Shown in pieces: positions 17,615-28,069 of a stretch of 64,000 bases of DNA (position 1 is the first letter of the stretch; each line of letters starts with the position of its first letter). This stretch comes from Palleronia rufa (lineage in GTDB: Bacteria > Pseudomonadota > Alphaproteobacteria > Rhodobacterales > Rhodobacteraceae), in NCBI RefSeq assembly GCF_000743715.1, contig NZ_JQEY01000001.1:493406-557405 (forward strand), written 5' to 3'. Below the pieces are notes generated by a model. The model did no database searches. It had not been told where the DNA came from and saw only the letters and a list, made by a program, of their open reading frames with translations. A program made the position numbers and the translations under genes.

Positions 17615-17998
17615 TGTCGGATTCTCTCCCCCCACAACCCTCCGCGATCGCCGCCACGGTTAGGACGGGGCCATGAAGGCACTTTCAAGACGCACTTGTC
17701 CAGTGCCCGCGGCGACTCGGACGCGACGTAGGGCAGCGGCGGCGTCGGAGCCCATCACGCACGGACCGGCGTCGGCGCATCGGCACCTTTTTTGGGCGAC
17801 CGCCCAGATCGGCACGTCATCGGGCGACCCTTCGGTGCGGCGATCCGTGCGCGACGTGTCCGGCGTCGCAAGACGGTCATCGGGATCCGGACATTTCGGG
17901 TGCCGGCAGGCATGGTCCGTCCTTCGCACCGGTACCACGGGCCGATGGCCCTGGGGCTGGAAACGACGTTCCAGACAACCCCTGTCCGTCGCAGCGAC
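17615..17998. other. Intergenic region upstream of the glp operon
   Basis: This stretch lies between the end of the M14 peptidase gene and glpS, both on the minus strand, and should hold the glp promoter. The direct repeat ATCGGCAC at 17779-17786 and 17808-17815 flanks a small palindrome TGGGCG-AC-CGCCCA at 17793-17806 and could be an operator. No clear -35/-10 pair and no gene were seen. Confidence 0.35.
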
Positions 17999-19545
17999 TC
18001 ATGCCCCGTCGCGGGTCGCGCCACGCGTCGCAAGGGCCGCGGCGACGGCGCGCACGGTGCGGTACTGCGCCTCATGCGCAATGCGGAAGTCCTCTCCGCG
18101 GATGGTCTCGTCCGGGGCTTCGGTGATGAGCGTGACGGGGTAATCCGGATCGGCCGTCGGCGTCGCGGTGAACGGGATGGCACCCCGGTGGACCTCAAAG
18201 CTGCGCTGAGGGACATACTGTCCGTAGAGGTCGAGCATCCGGCGGTTCTGCGCGACAAGCTGCGGAAACCCGGCCAGCGCGTCGAGCGCGGCCTCCAGAA
18301 CGAGGCGCGCCAGATCGGCCCGGTCCGGGGCATGTCTCAGTATCAGGAAGAAGCCCTTTGGGATCGTCCATTGCGCGAACCCGTCGGGCACGTAGCCGGT
18401 CAAGGGACGGGTCCACTCGTGGCTGGGATAGCCATGAAGGTTCACATGGACATCAGCGGCGAGATGACTGCGCGCCAGCGTGCGGATCGCGCTTTCGTAT
18501 GTCCCCATGCCATGGCTGAGATCCGCGCCGCTGGCGGTATAGCGCGCGGCGTGGTGCATGTGGGTGGGGTTCGCGGCACAGAGTTCCCGGAACACGGCGT
18601 AGCCATCGGGATTTTCGAGTGCGTTCAGGGTGAAGCTGACAGTGCCTTCGGCCGCCAGGTCATGTGCGGCGCGAAGGGCGCCGACCATGGGCGAGCTTTC
18701 GTTGGCATGCTGGCCGGCCGAGATCGCAAGGCGGGCCGCGCCGGTGCCGGCGACGAATGTGCCCGGGACCGCCCTGCCCTGACGGGACACCGCCGCGTAT
18801 CTTGTGCCGCCGAGCAGCGAAAGATGCCCCGCGATCGCTTCCGGCGCCAGCCAGTCCGTCGCATCCGCAAGCGCGGGGCGCGTCGGCGGCGTCGCCTCAC
18901 GGGCCGCCGTGCCGGACGAAAGGCGCATGGTCAGGCGCGGCGTCGAAGAGACCGCGATCCGCGGCACGATCTGGCCACAGGCGACACTGCGATCCTCCGG
19001 CCCTAGGCCGAGACGCGCACGAAAGATTTCGAGACTGGCGAAATACAACTCCTCGTGCAGCGCCTCGGCAAGCGAGATGCATTCGTGGCCAACCGGCAGG
19101 CGCATGTCGGCGGCGGGGATGGTCGCGTCGATCTCCAGCCTCTCGAAGAACGGGCCGTGCGGCGCGTCCGGTGAGAGAGGGTCGAGCGGCAGCGCCGACA
19201 GGGCCTTGCAGGCGCGCGCGAAGATCAGTTCGTACTCGGTCGGCAGCGGCCCGCCGTCTCCGGTCCCCGGCTCCCACCACCCGCAGGCGGAAAGGGCGGA
19301 CCGCCCGTCCGCCATCGTGGTCCATCGCACCGGAACCGCGACCTTGTGGCGCGCGCGATCCGTCTCGACTGTATATTCCGGCAGGCCGCCCACGTTGTGT
19401 TCGCGGGGCGCGAAACGGATCTCGCAACCCTCAAACAGCGCGTGAAGCGGATAACATTCAAGACGGAAGCGATCGCTGGGGCAGCCGTCGACCACGGGGT
19501 AGTGAACCGTGGCCCGCGTCGCACCGTCCAGCAGCCCGTCCTCGA

Positions 19546-19549
<4 letters not shown>
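17999..19549 (-). CDS. M14-family metallopeptidase-like protein, probably 5'-truncated
   Basis: The visible frame from GTG 19549 gives 516 residues. The C-terminal half has the zinc carboxypeptidase signature: GQHANES (H281 and E284 as the HxxE zinc ligands) and a third histidine in [17 protein letters not shown] may carry the catalytic glutamate. The N-terminal about 230 residues are not a domain I recognise. The frame stays open upstream past 19549 and reads [21 protein letters not shown], which looks like authentic coding, until it runs into the truncated ATPase near 19608. The true start is therefore probably lost at a deletion junction. Family members trim peptides or amide conjugates, which suits the amide/peptide transport operon upstream. 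Confidence 0.65.
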
Positions 19550-20189
<640 letters not shown>

Positions 20190-20193
<4 letters not shown>

Positions 20194-21965
20194 GGCGCGG
20201 TCAGGGCGGCGCGGTGGCCTTGCGACATGTCGTGCAGTTCGACTCGCGCCGGACCGGAGCCGACCGCGAAGATCGGGCTGTCCTCCTCTATCCCGGCAGC
20301 GTCAGGCAGGGGCGGGCGCTGCCGCGTGGGGTCGGGTACGGGCACCGCGGCGAGCAGCCGTCTCGTGTACGGGTGGCGCGGGTCGCGCAACACGGCGTCG
20401 CGGGGCCCCTCTTCCACGACCTCGCCCAGTCGCATCACCACGACCCGGTCGGCCACCTGATCGATCACGGCCATGTCGTGACTGATGAAGAGATAGGAAA
20501 GCCCGTCCTCTTCCTGCAACTCCTGCAGCAGGTCGAGCACCTGCGCCTGCACGCTCACGTCGAGCGCCGAAACGCTCTCGTCCGCGACGATGACCTTGGG
20601 CGACAGCGACAACGCGCGCGCGACGCAGACCCGCTGCCGCTGGCCGCCGGAAAATTCGTGCGGATAGCGCGACAGCATGTCGGGCGACAGTCCGACGCGG
20701 CGGAACAGCCATTCCGCGCGATCGGCAAGTTCCGATCCGCTGGCCAGCCCATGCACGCGCAGCGGCTCTACAACCTGCTCGCCCACGCTCATCCGCGCGT
20801 CGAGAGAGGCGCCGGGATCCTGGAACACCATCTGGATGTCGCGCAGCAGCGGCCGCATGGCCGCGCGCGATCGACCGCGCGTCTGCACGCCGCCGATGCG
20901 GATCGAGCCCTCCCATGGCACGAGGCCGAGGAGCGCCTTGCCGATGGTCGATTTCCCGCAGCCCGATTCGCCCACCAGCGCCAGCGTCTCACGTTCGCGG
21001 ATGTAAAAAGAGATGCCCTCCACCGCGTGGACCCGCGCCACCGTGCGGTTGAAAAGACCGCCGGAGATGTCGAAGCGGACGCTCAGGTCGTCCACCTCTA
21101 TGACCTTTCTCGCCCCGGACGGCGCCGGACGGTCCGGCGCGGCGCCGAGTTGCGGGACCGCCGCCAGAAGGGCGCGGGCGTAGTCGGAACGAGGTGCCGC
21201 GAAGAGTTCGCGGACCGGCGCGGATTCCTCCACCTTGCCGTCGCGCAGCACGATCACGCGGTCGGCCATCTCTGCCACCACGCCCATGTCGTGGGTGATC
21301 ATAAGCAAGGCAGTGCCGTGCTCTGCCTGGAGCGTGCGGATCAGATCCAGGATCTCGGCCTGCACCGTCACGTCGAGCGCCGTCGTCGGCTCGTCCGCGA
21401 TCAGGATTTCGGGATCGCAGGCCAGCGCCATGGCGATCATCACCCGCTGGCGCATCCCGCCCGACAACTCGTGCGGATATTGCGACAGGCGCCGTTCGGG
21501 TTCGGTCAGGCGCACATCCTGCAACAGTCGCAGCGCCCGTTTCGAGGCCGCGCCGCGGGCGCAGACGCCATGTTCGAGCAGAACCTCGCAGATCTGCCGC
21601 TCGACCGTCATCAGCGGATTGAGCGAGGTCATCGGCTCCTGAAAGATCATCGCGATTCGGTTGGAGCGGACCTTGCGGTAGCCGCGCTCGCCCAGCCCGG
21701 TCAGCTCGGTGTCTCCCATCCGGATCGAGCCTTGCGCGATCCGCGCCATGGGTTGCGGCAACAGGCCCATGATCGCCAGCGCCGTCATCGACTTGCCCGA
21801 CCCGCTCTCTCCGGCGAGCGCAAGCGTCTCGCCCCGCACCAGGTCGAAGGACAGGGCATCGAGCACCGTCGTCGCGCCGGTTTCGGTCGCGACCTGAATC
21901 GTCAGGTCGCGGACGGTGAGGACCAGGCGTCCATCGCCCGGCCCGATGTCTTCGGCTCCGCTCAT
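20190..21965 (-). CDS. Peptide/amide ABC transporter, two-domain ATPase
   Basis: A 591-residue protein with two complete nucleotide-binding domains in tandem (OppD-like then OppF-like, as in GsiA). Domain 1: [33 protein letters not shown]. Domain 2 (from about residue 265): [23 protein letters not shown] and ISHDMAVID; note Walker B ends in DES instead of DEP, with the glutamate kept. It energises uptake by the two permeases and binding protein upstream in the same operon. The ATG at 21965 overlaps the amidase stop as ATGA. Carrying both ATPases on one chain makes the truncated single-domain ATPase behind it redundant, which may explain why its loss was tolerated. Confidence 0.88.
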
Positions 21966-22903
21966 TCCAGCACGGCGCGCGGAAAATAGAACGAGACCAC
22001 CCAGTTGGGCATATCCACGATCTCCGAAATGCGCAGGTCGCCGGCGACCGAACACAGCAGATAGGCGTCCTCGGCGGCGATCCCGTGGGTCGCGCCCAGC
22101 AGGTCGATCATGCCAGACACCGCGTCGCGCGCCCCGCTCATCAGGTCCGGGCCGATCCCGGTCGTCACCTCGTAGCCCTTGGCGTCGACATGACGCGTGA
22201 CCGGCCCCGGCGTGGTGAAGCGCGGAAAGGCAAGTCTTTCCTGCTTGATCAGGTCGAGCGTCACCTCGACATCCATCGGGCTTTCGATGGCGGTGCCGCA
22301 AACTTCGCCGTCGCCCTGCGCGGCATGCGTGTCGCCGATGGAAAAGAGCGCGCCCGCGACCTCGACCGGCAGGTAGAGCGTGGTGCCGGCCGCCAGATCG
22401 CGGATATCCAGGTTGCCGCCCATGCGCCGGGGCGGCACGACCGAATGCAGCCCCGGTTCCGCGGGCGCCAGGCCGATCGTGCCCGCGAAGGGCTTGAGCG
22501 GAACCTGCGCGATATCCGAGAACAGCGCAGGCGCGAGCGTGTCGGGATCGTAGCTCCACGTCCTCAGATGCGGTGCCTCGAACTGATCCGCGAGCAACCC
22601 GAACCCCGGGATGTTCGCCGTCCAGCCAAAACCAGAGGGGTGGAACGCCTCGATCTGCACCTTGAGGATATCGCCCGGTTCGGCGCCATCCACGTGGACG
22701 GGGCCGGTGACCGGGTTGATCTTGCCGAAATCGAGCTTCGCGACATCGGCCGACGTGCTGTCGGCGGTGAACTGACCGCCCGAGCTGTCGAGACACTGGA
22801 AGTGCAGCCGGGACCCCGGCGCGACGGTCTGGGCGGGCGGGATCGACCGGTCCCACCCGTGATGGTGATGGCCGTGGATCGTATAGTCGCAATTCCTGCA
22901 CAT
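21962..22903 (-). CDS. Acetamidase/formamidase family protein
   Basis: A 313-residue cytosolic enzyme of the acetamidase/formamidase (FmdA/AmdA) family. Family-typical segments are TADSTSADVAKLDF, TGPVHVDGAEPGDILKV, the PPRRMGGNLDIRDLAAGTTLYLPV block and IGDTHAAQGDGEVCGTAIE. Members hydrolyse formamide, acetamide or related short amides to ammonium and the acid. The N-terminus is rich in histidine (HGHHHHGW). It lies between the binding-protein gene (4 bases) and the double ATPase (ATGA overlap) in an operon with an AmiC/AmiR-type amide sensor, which supports an amide substrate. The natural substrate is not shown by sequence. Confidence 0.86.
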   Translation of the reverse strand: MCRNCDYTIHGHHHHGWDRSIPPAQTVAPGSRLHFQCLDSSGGQFTADSTSADVAKLDFGKINPVTGPVHVDGAEPGDILKVQIEAFHPSGFGWTANIPGFGLLADQFEAPHLRTWSYDPDTLAPALFSDIAQVPLKPFAGTIGLAPAEPGLHSVVPPRRMGGNLDIRDLAAGTTLYLPVEVAGALFSIGDTHAAQGDGEVCGTAIESPMDVEVTLDLIKQERLAFPRFTTPGPVTRHVDAKGYEVTTGIGPDLMSGARDAVSGMIDLLGATHGIAAEDAYLLCSVAGDLRISEIVDMPNWVVSFYFPRAVLE

Positions 22904-22907
22904 GCGA

Positions 22908-24527
22908 TTATTCCGCCTCGGTCGAATAGATGTAGTCGTAGTTCACCGGGATATGCACCGGATCGACGAACAGGCTGTCGTCGCCGGCAACGGCGTCCGA
23001 ATGCAGGGTGAAGCGCTGCTCGTTGAAAACGGGCACCCATGGCGCGTCGGCCATGATGTCGACGTAGATCTGGCGCCACGCGTCCTCGCGGGCGGCGGCG
23101 TCGCCGACCATGGCATCGGCGTCCGCCGCGCGGGCGTCGATCTCCTCATTGCAGTACCACGACCAGTTCCAGCCGCCCGGCACCGCGCCTGCGCAGCCCA
23201 GGATCGGACCGTAGAAATTGGACGGATCGGGGAAATCCGCGATCCACGCCATGCCGCCCGACCAGATCATCGGCGCCTGATCCGACTCGCCTCCCGCGGC
23301 GATCACGTTGGCCTGCGCAAGGCTGCGGATCCCGGCGGTGATGCCGATTTCGCTCAGATCCTGCTGGATGGCCTGGGCGATGCGCGGATTGGGATCCACG
23401 TTCATCACGAAGAGTTCGGTCTCGAACCCGTCGGGAAAGCCCGCATCGGCAAGCATCTGCCGCGCGGCCTCGGGGTCGTATTCGTAGCCTTCGTAATCCT
23501 CCGCGTATCCGGGCATCGACGGCGGCAACGGCTGGTTCGCCGGCACCGCGCGGTTGTTGATCATCTGAACGATGCGGTCCTTGTTGATCGCCATGTTCAC
23601 GGCCTTGCGCACATCGACGTTGTCGAACGGCGCCATCTGCGTGTTCATGGTGATGTAGCCGGTCTGCAACTGACCGCCTTCGACGATCTGATCCTCATAC
23701 TCCGCGTCGTTGACGACTTGCAGGAACTGCGCCGGCGGGATGCCGTCGCCCGGCACGTCGGCGTCACCGTTCTGAATGCGCAGCAGCGCGACGGTCGGCT
23801 CCAACCCGATGTTGAACGACACGCGGTCGAGCTTCGGCACGCCGTCGCGGTGGTACTCCCCGAACCGTTCGAAGACGAGTTGCTGGCCGGGCGTCCATTC
23901 GGCCAGGCGGAAGGCACCGGACCCCACGGGCCTGCGGCCGAAATCCTCGCCCGCCTCCTCCACGGCCTCGCGCGGCACGATGGAGGCGAAGTTCAGCGCC
24001 ATGACATGGCCGAACGTTGCGTCGGGACGGGATAGGGTGATCTCGACGGTCTTGTCGTCCACGACCCGCACGCCCGACAGGCCCTCTCCCTCACCCGCGT
24101 TCCAGGTATCGAACCCTTCGATCATGCCGAAAAAGCCCGCCCCCGGGCTGCGCGTCTCGGGGTCGGTGACCCGCTCTAGCGAGTATTTCACGTCATCGGC
24201 CACGATTTCGCGGCCGTTGTGGAACTTGATCCCGTCTTTCAGCGTGAACGTGTAGGTCTGCCCGTCCTCGCTGATGTCGTAGGTTTCGGCCAGCTCGTTC
24301 CTGAGAGTGGTGGTCCCCGGCTCATATCCCATCAGCCCGTCGAACAGGGACTTGATCATCGACCAGTTCTGCCAGTCATAGCCGATCGCCGGATCGAGCG
24401 TGGCGACGTCGTCCTGGTAGGTCACGATCATCTCGCCGCCCTGTGGCGCGTTTTCGTCCACCTGGGCTTGCGCGCCGGCCGCGATCATGCTCAGGCCCAG
24501 GGCCGAGGATAGAAGCATCGATTTCAT
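22908..24527 (-). CDS. Peptide/amide ABC transporter, periplasmic binding protein (SBP family 5)
   Basis: A 539-residue exported protein with signal peptide ending AAGAQA. The family-5 pattern is clear: ATLDPAIGYDWQNW near the start, DGQTYTFTLKDGIKFHNGRE, the VRKAVNMAINKDRIVQM segment and the YDPEAARQMLADAGFPDGF block. Family-5 proteins bind di- and oligopeptides, nickel or other small solutes. Here the acetamidase and AmiC/AmiR neighbours suggest an amide-containing ligand. The ATG at 24527 follows AAGGAGAA. It is separated by 29 bases from the permease gene upstream. Confidence 0.9.
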   Translation of the reverse strand: MKSMLLSSALGLSMIAAGAQAQVDENAPQGGEMIVTYQDDVATLDPAIGYDWQNWSMIKSLFDGLMGYEPGTTTLRNELAETYDISEDGQTYTFTLKDGIKFHNGREIVADDVKYSLERVTDPETRSPGAGFFGMIEGFDTWNAGEGEGLSGVRVVDDKTVEITLSRPDATFGHVMALNFASIVPREAVEEAGEDFGRRPVGSGAFRLAEWTPGQQLVFERFGEYHRDGVPKLDRVSFNIGLEPTVALLRIQNGDADVPGDGIPPAQFLQVVNDAEYEDQIVEGGQLQTGYITMNTQMAPFDNVDVRKAVNMAINKDRIVQMINNRAVPANQPLPPSMPGYAEDYEGYEYDPEAARQMLADAGFPDGFETELFVMNVDPNPRIAQAIQQDLSEIGITAGIRSLAQANVIAAGGESDQAPMIWSGGMAWIADFPDPSNFYGPILGCAGAVPGGWNWSWYCNEEIDARAADADAMVGDAAAREDAWRQIYVDIMADAPWVPVFNEQRFTLHSDAVAGDDSLFVDPVHIPVNYDYIYSTEAE

Positions 24528-24556
24528 TGACTTTCTCCTTGTTGGACTCGCGGTTC

Positions 24557-25477
24557 TCATTTCGTCTTGATGCGGGGGTCGATGAGGGGCGCGACCAGGT
24601 CGGCCAACAGGTTTCCCAGCACGATGGCGGTGGCAGAGACCATGGTGACGCCCATGATCACCGGGATGTCGACGCGCTGGATCGCCTGCCATGCAAGTTG
24701 GCCGATACCGGGCCAGCCGAACACGCTTTCCACCACGACGATGCCGGACATGAACAGTCCGATGTCGATCCCGATCATCGCGATGATCGGCAGGATCGCG
24801 TTCGGCATCACGTGCCGCGTGACGATGCGCAGCTTCGACAGGCCCTTGGCGCGCGCGGTGCGGACAAGGTCCTGGTTCAGCACCTCGATCATCGAAGACC
24901 GCATCATACGGCTGTACCACCCCGCCCCGAGCAGCCCGAGCGTGACCGAGGGCAGCACGAGATGCGCGAACGTGCCGTAGCCCCCGATCGGGAACCAGCC
25001 GAGTTGCACCGCGAAAACGTAGAGAAGCAGGATACCGATGACGAACTGCGGCGCCGAGATCGCGACAAAGGAGAAGATCATCAGCGAATGGTCCACGGGC
25101 CGGTTGCGGCGCAGGGCGGCGACCACGCCGATGGTCAGTCCGATGATCAACTCGGTGACGATGGCCGACACCATGAGCAGAAGGCTTGCGGGCAGGCGCG
25201 CGGCGATCAGGGACGAGACCTCCGCCCGCTGCAGATAGGAGCGGCCCATATCGCCCTGCGCCAGCCCGGTCAGGTAGCGCCAGTATTGCACCACGAGGGG
25301 ATCGTTCAGGCCAAGCTGGTCGCGGATGTTCTCGACCGTCGCGGCGGTGGCCGACCGCCCCGCGATCTGCCGGGCGGGATCGGCGGGGACCAGATACAGC
25401 AGCACGAAGGTGACGAAGGTAATTCCCAGAAGGATCAGCGCGCTCTCGAAAAGGCGGCGCAGCAGATAGGCCCACAT
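24557..25477 (-). CDS. Peptide/amide ABC transporter permease (DppB type)
   Basis: A 306-residue permease with six helices. The N-terminus MWAYLLRRLFESALILLGIT and the VPADPARQIAGR stretch are typical of DppB/OppB; the EAA loop is LVRTARAKGLSKLRIVTRHVMPNA and the C-terminus holds the RVDIPVIMGVTM segment. It forms the channel together with the DppC-type permease. Its ATG at 25477 overlaps the stop of the DppC-type gene as TGATG. Gene order here is C-type before B-type, the reverse of the classical dpp order. Confidence 0.9.
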   Translation of the reverse strand: MWAYLLRRLFESALILLGITFVTFVLLYLVPADPARQIAGRSATAATVENIRDQLGLNDPLVVQYWRYLTGLAQGDMGRSYLQRAEVSSLIAARLPASLLLMVSAIVTELIIGLTIGVVAALRRNRPVDHSLMIFSFVAISAPQFVIGILLLYVFAVQLGWFPIGGYGTFAHLVLPSVTLGLLGAGWYSRMMRSSMIEVLNQDLVRTARAKGLSKLRIVTRHVMPNAILPIIAMIGIDIGLFMSGIVVVESVFGWPGIGQLAWQAIQRVDIPVIMGVTMVSATAIVLGNLLADLVAPLIDPRIKTK

Positions 25478-26373
25478 CAGTGCCGCCCCCTCAGCGTCGG
25501 GTCGAGAATGTCGCGCAGCGCGTCGCCGACCAGGTTGAACGCCAGCGCCAGCAGAACGATCAGCAGCCCGGGAAAGAACACCAGCCAAGGCGCGGAGGAG
25601 AAATATGTCTGGTTCTCGAAGATGATGTTGCCCCAGGACGGCATGGGCGGCTGCACGCCCACCCCGAGATAACTGAGCGTCGCCTCCAGCAGGACGGTGG
25701 TCGAGATGCCGAGCGTGCCGAACACGATGATCGTCGACAGCAGGTGCGGCAGCAGGTGCCGGAACAGGATGCGGATGGGGCCGGAACCGATGGCGCGTTG
25801 GACCTGGATGAATTCGCGCTCGGCAAGGCTGCGCGTCTCGGTGTAGATCACGCGGCTCATCTGCACCCAGTTCACCATGGCGATCACCAGCGCGACGATC
25901 AGCAGCGACGGCTGGAAGATCGCGGCCAGGACGATGGCCAGCAGCAGCGCCGGAAAGGCCATCATCAGATCGGTGAACCGCATCAGGATCGCCGCCGTCC
26001 AGCCGCCGAAATACCCTGCCGTGATGCCGACCCCCGCGCCCAGGACGACGGCGATGCCGTTGGCCAGAACCCCGATGATGAGAGAGGTGCGCGTCCCGAG
26101 GATCAACCGCGAGGCGAGATCGCGGCCGAGCAGGTCGGTGCCCAGCGGGTATTCGCCGCCCGGCGGAAGCGGCGCGCCCATGAGGTCGAGCCCGTCGAAG
26201 CTTTGCGCGAAGGGATCGGCCGGCATGATGATCGGCGCGAAAACGGCGGCAAGCACCATCGCGGCGATGACGATCAGGCCGAAAGCCGCGCGCGGGCGCT
26301 GCAGAAGCTGGCGCAGGACATCGCCCGCCCCCTTGCGGCGCGGCCGCGCGGCGGGATCGGCCGCGGCGCTCAT
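25477..26373 (-). CDS. Peptide/amide ABC transporter permease (DppC type)
   Basis: A 298-residue permease with a cytoplasmic basic N-terminus (RPRRKGAGDVLRQLLQRPRA), the first helix, a periplasmic loop with YPLGTDLLGRDLASRLILGTR, and the EAA loop EFIQVQRAIGSGPIRILFRHLLPH. GVGVQPPMPSWGNII near the end is a DppC/OppC hallmark. It starts with ATG at 26373, overlapping the stop of the AmiR-like gene (ATGA), so transporter synthesis is coupled to that of the regulator. Confidence 0.9.
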   Translation of the reverse strand: MSAAADPAARPRRKGAGDVLRQLLQRPRAAFGLIVIAAMVLAAVFAPIIMPADPFAQSFDGLDLMGAPLPPGGEYPLGTDLLGRDLASRLILGTRTSLIIGVLANGIAVVLGAGVGITAGYFGGWTAAILMRFTDLMMAFPALLLAIVLAAIFQPSLLIVALVIAMVNWVQMSRVIYTETRSLAEREFIQVQRAIGSGPIRILFRHLLPHLLSTIIVFGTLGISTTVLLEATLSYLGVGVQPPMPSWGNIIFENQTYFSSAPWLVFFPGLLIVLLALAFNLVGDALRDILDPTLRGRH

Positions 26374-26960
26374 CGGCCCTCTTCCCGGCGCCCGGTCCGC
26401 GCCGACAAGAGCGCGCGCGCCGCATCTTCCAGGGTCGTCTGCCCGATCATCGCCATGGTGCGCAACTGTTTCAGGGCCAGCGCCTCGTCTCTGCCGTCCG
26501 CCATCAGCGCGATCACTGCGCGGATCACGTCGAGCCGTCCGGCCCGTTGACGCGCGATCTCGGCACGCTCCCGCGCCATGGCGGACCGGCGCGCGAAGGT
26601 CGCGTGGGCTATGACCAGCGCCGAAAACAGATTGCCCAGCGCAGAGAGCGGCAGGAATGCATCCACGTTCTGGCCCAGCGCCCAGCCCAGCCGGCCGGGA
26701 CTTTCGGATCCGACAAGGCCGATCGACGGCACCGGCGCGTCTCCGGGCGTCCATGGCAAAGCCGCGTCATGGCCGCTATCGATATCGAAGATCACCACGT
26801 GAGCCGCCTCGACATCCGTCGCGTCCAGTTCGCGAAGACGACCTGTCGCGTGAACACCTAGACGTTCGCACCGCTCGACAACGCGCCGGATCGCATCCTC
26901 GGACCGGTGCAGGACCAGGGCGCACCGGCCGGCGAAGTTGTGCTCGGGGATGCCGGTCAC
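26370..26960 (-). CDS. AmiR-like ANTAR-domain transcription antiterminator
   Basis: A 196-residue protein. Residues about 12-120 resemble a degenerate receiver domain (CALVLHRSEDAIRRVVERCE; no clear phospho-acceptor Asp motif). A coiled-coil segment RRSAMARERAEIARQRAG leads into an ANTAR domain at about 135-190 (DVIRAVIALMADGRDEALALKQLRTMAMIGQTTLEDAA region). ANTAR proteins bind leader RNA and prevent termination. In the Pseudomonas amidase system AmiC holds AmiR inactive until an amide is bound. The gene follows the AmiC-like gene with a GTGA overlap and precedes the transporter genes. The GTG start at 26960 is inferred from that overlap. Confidence 0.82.
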   Translation of the reverse strand: MTGIPEHNFAGRCALVLHRSEDAIRRVVERCERLGVHATGRLRELDATDVEAAHVVIFDIDSGHDAALPWTPGDAPVPSIGLVGSESPGRLGWALGQNVDAFLPLSALGNLFSALVIAHATFARRSAMARERAEIARQRAGRLDVIRAVIALMADGRDEALALKQLRTMAMIGQTTLEDAARALLSARTGRREEGR

Positions 26961-28069
26961 GTCACGATCCTCAGGGCCGGAGGCCGGTCGATGTGCGGGA
27001 CCGTCTGGTGAGACAGGTACGGGTCCGCGGCAACGGGCGCGGCCGCCCGGTCGATGACATGAAACCGGCCCTCCCCCGCCAGGGCGAGACGCGGGGCGAG
27101 CGCCGCGTGCCGCATCACCGGGTCGATGCGGATATCGCCCAGCGCAGTGGCCACCGGCGCGTCGCAGGTCGCCCGGAACACGGCATGGGGAGTGTCGGTG
27201 CCGGCGCGCGCAACCGCCGCGGCGAAGAGTTCGACCGCGGCATGGGCCGTGGCAAGGAACGCAGAGACCCGACCGTTGGGCGCATGGGTCCGGGCGACGG
27301 CACGCAACTCCGGGCTTGCATCCTCGGCGAAGAAACCGCCCGCCGACAGCAACCCGTCGGCATAGGGTCCGAGTTCGTCGAGGTCGGCCTCCGTCTGGTT
27401 GAAGCTGACAAGATGCCCTGGACGGCCGCGCCGGTCTGGGTCGCGCGCCCCGAGCCCGCGCACGAAACTGACGCTGGACGGTCCGATCAGGCTGTTGACG
27501 ACGCAATCGGGACATGCGGCCCGAATCTCGTCGATGACGTGACCGTGCTCGGTCGACCCCAGGGGCACGAAACGCTCGCCGGCCACCTCTATTCCGTGCG
27601 CCTGGAGCCGCTCGCGTGCCAACCGCAGGGTCTCCCAGCCCCAGACATAGTTGGAACCGACGAGATAGGCGCGCGACATCCCCTGCGCCGCGATCCAGTC
27701 GATCGCCGGCACGACGTGATGGTTGGGCGCCGCACCAAGGTACACGACGTGATCGTTGCACTCGAACCCCTCATAGGGGCACGGGTACCACAGCAGCCCG
27801 CCCTTCCGTTCGAGCACCGGGATCATGTCCTTCCGGCTCCAGGATGTGATGGCACCGATGATGTTGCGCACGCCCGCGTCGAGCAGTTCCGCCGTCTGCG
27901 CCTCGTAGAGAGCGGGGTCTCCGCCCGGATCGCGGATAACCGGCTCGATCCCGATACCACCCGCGCGGCGTGTCTGCTCGATGGCTCCGAGCGCGCCCGC
28001 AAGAGCGCTGCGCCCAAGCGCGGCGTAGCTGCCAGTGGTCGAGAAGATGAGACCGAGTCTGTATGCCAC
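26957..28069 (-). CDS. AmiC-like amide-binding sensor (periplasmic-binding-protein fold)
   Basis: A 370-residue protein of the AmiC/FmdD/UrtA type binding fold, without signal peptide. This is as expected for a cytoplasmic ligand sensor that holds AmiR rather than a transporter subunit. Segments: YRLGLIFSTTGSYAALGRSA at the N-terminus, GGLLWYPCPYEGFECNDHVV, LVGSNYVWGWETLRLARERL and SFNQTEADLDELGPYADGLL. The GTG at 28069 is chosen because GGGGGG precedes it and homology-like sequence begins there; a longer open frame would extend through the terminator in the leader. First gene of the amide operon. Confidence 0.83.
   Translation of the reverse strand: MAYRLGLIFSTTGSYAALGRSALAGALGAIEQTRRAGGIGIEPVIRDPGGDPALYEAQTAELLDAGVRNIIGAITSWSRKDMIPVLERKGGLLWYPCPYEGFECNDHVVYLGAAPNHHVVPAIDWIAAQGMSRAYLVGSNYVWGWETLRLARERLQAHGIEVAGERFVPLGSTEHGHVIDEIRAACPDCVVNSLIGPSSVSFVRGLGARDPDRRGRPGHLVSFNQTEADLDELGPYADGLLSAGGFFAEDASPELRAVARTHAPNGRVSAFLATAHAAVELFAAAVARAGTDTPHAVFRATCDAPVATALGDIRIDPVMRHAALAPRLALAGEGRFHVIDRAAAPVAADPYLSHQTVPHIDRPPALRIVT

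Noticed and set aside
17793-17806. Palindrome TGGGCG-AC-CGCCCA considered as a terminator for the M14 gene
   Set aside because: On the minus strand the hairpin is followed by A residues, not T, so it does not fit an intrinsic terminator in that direction.
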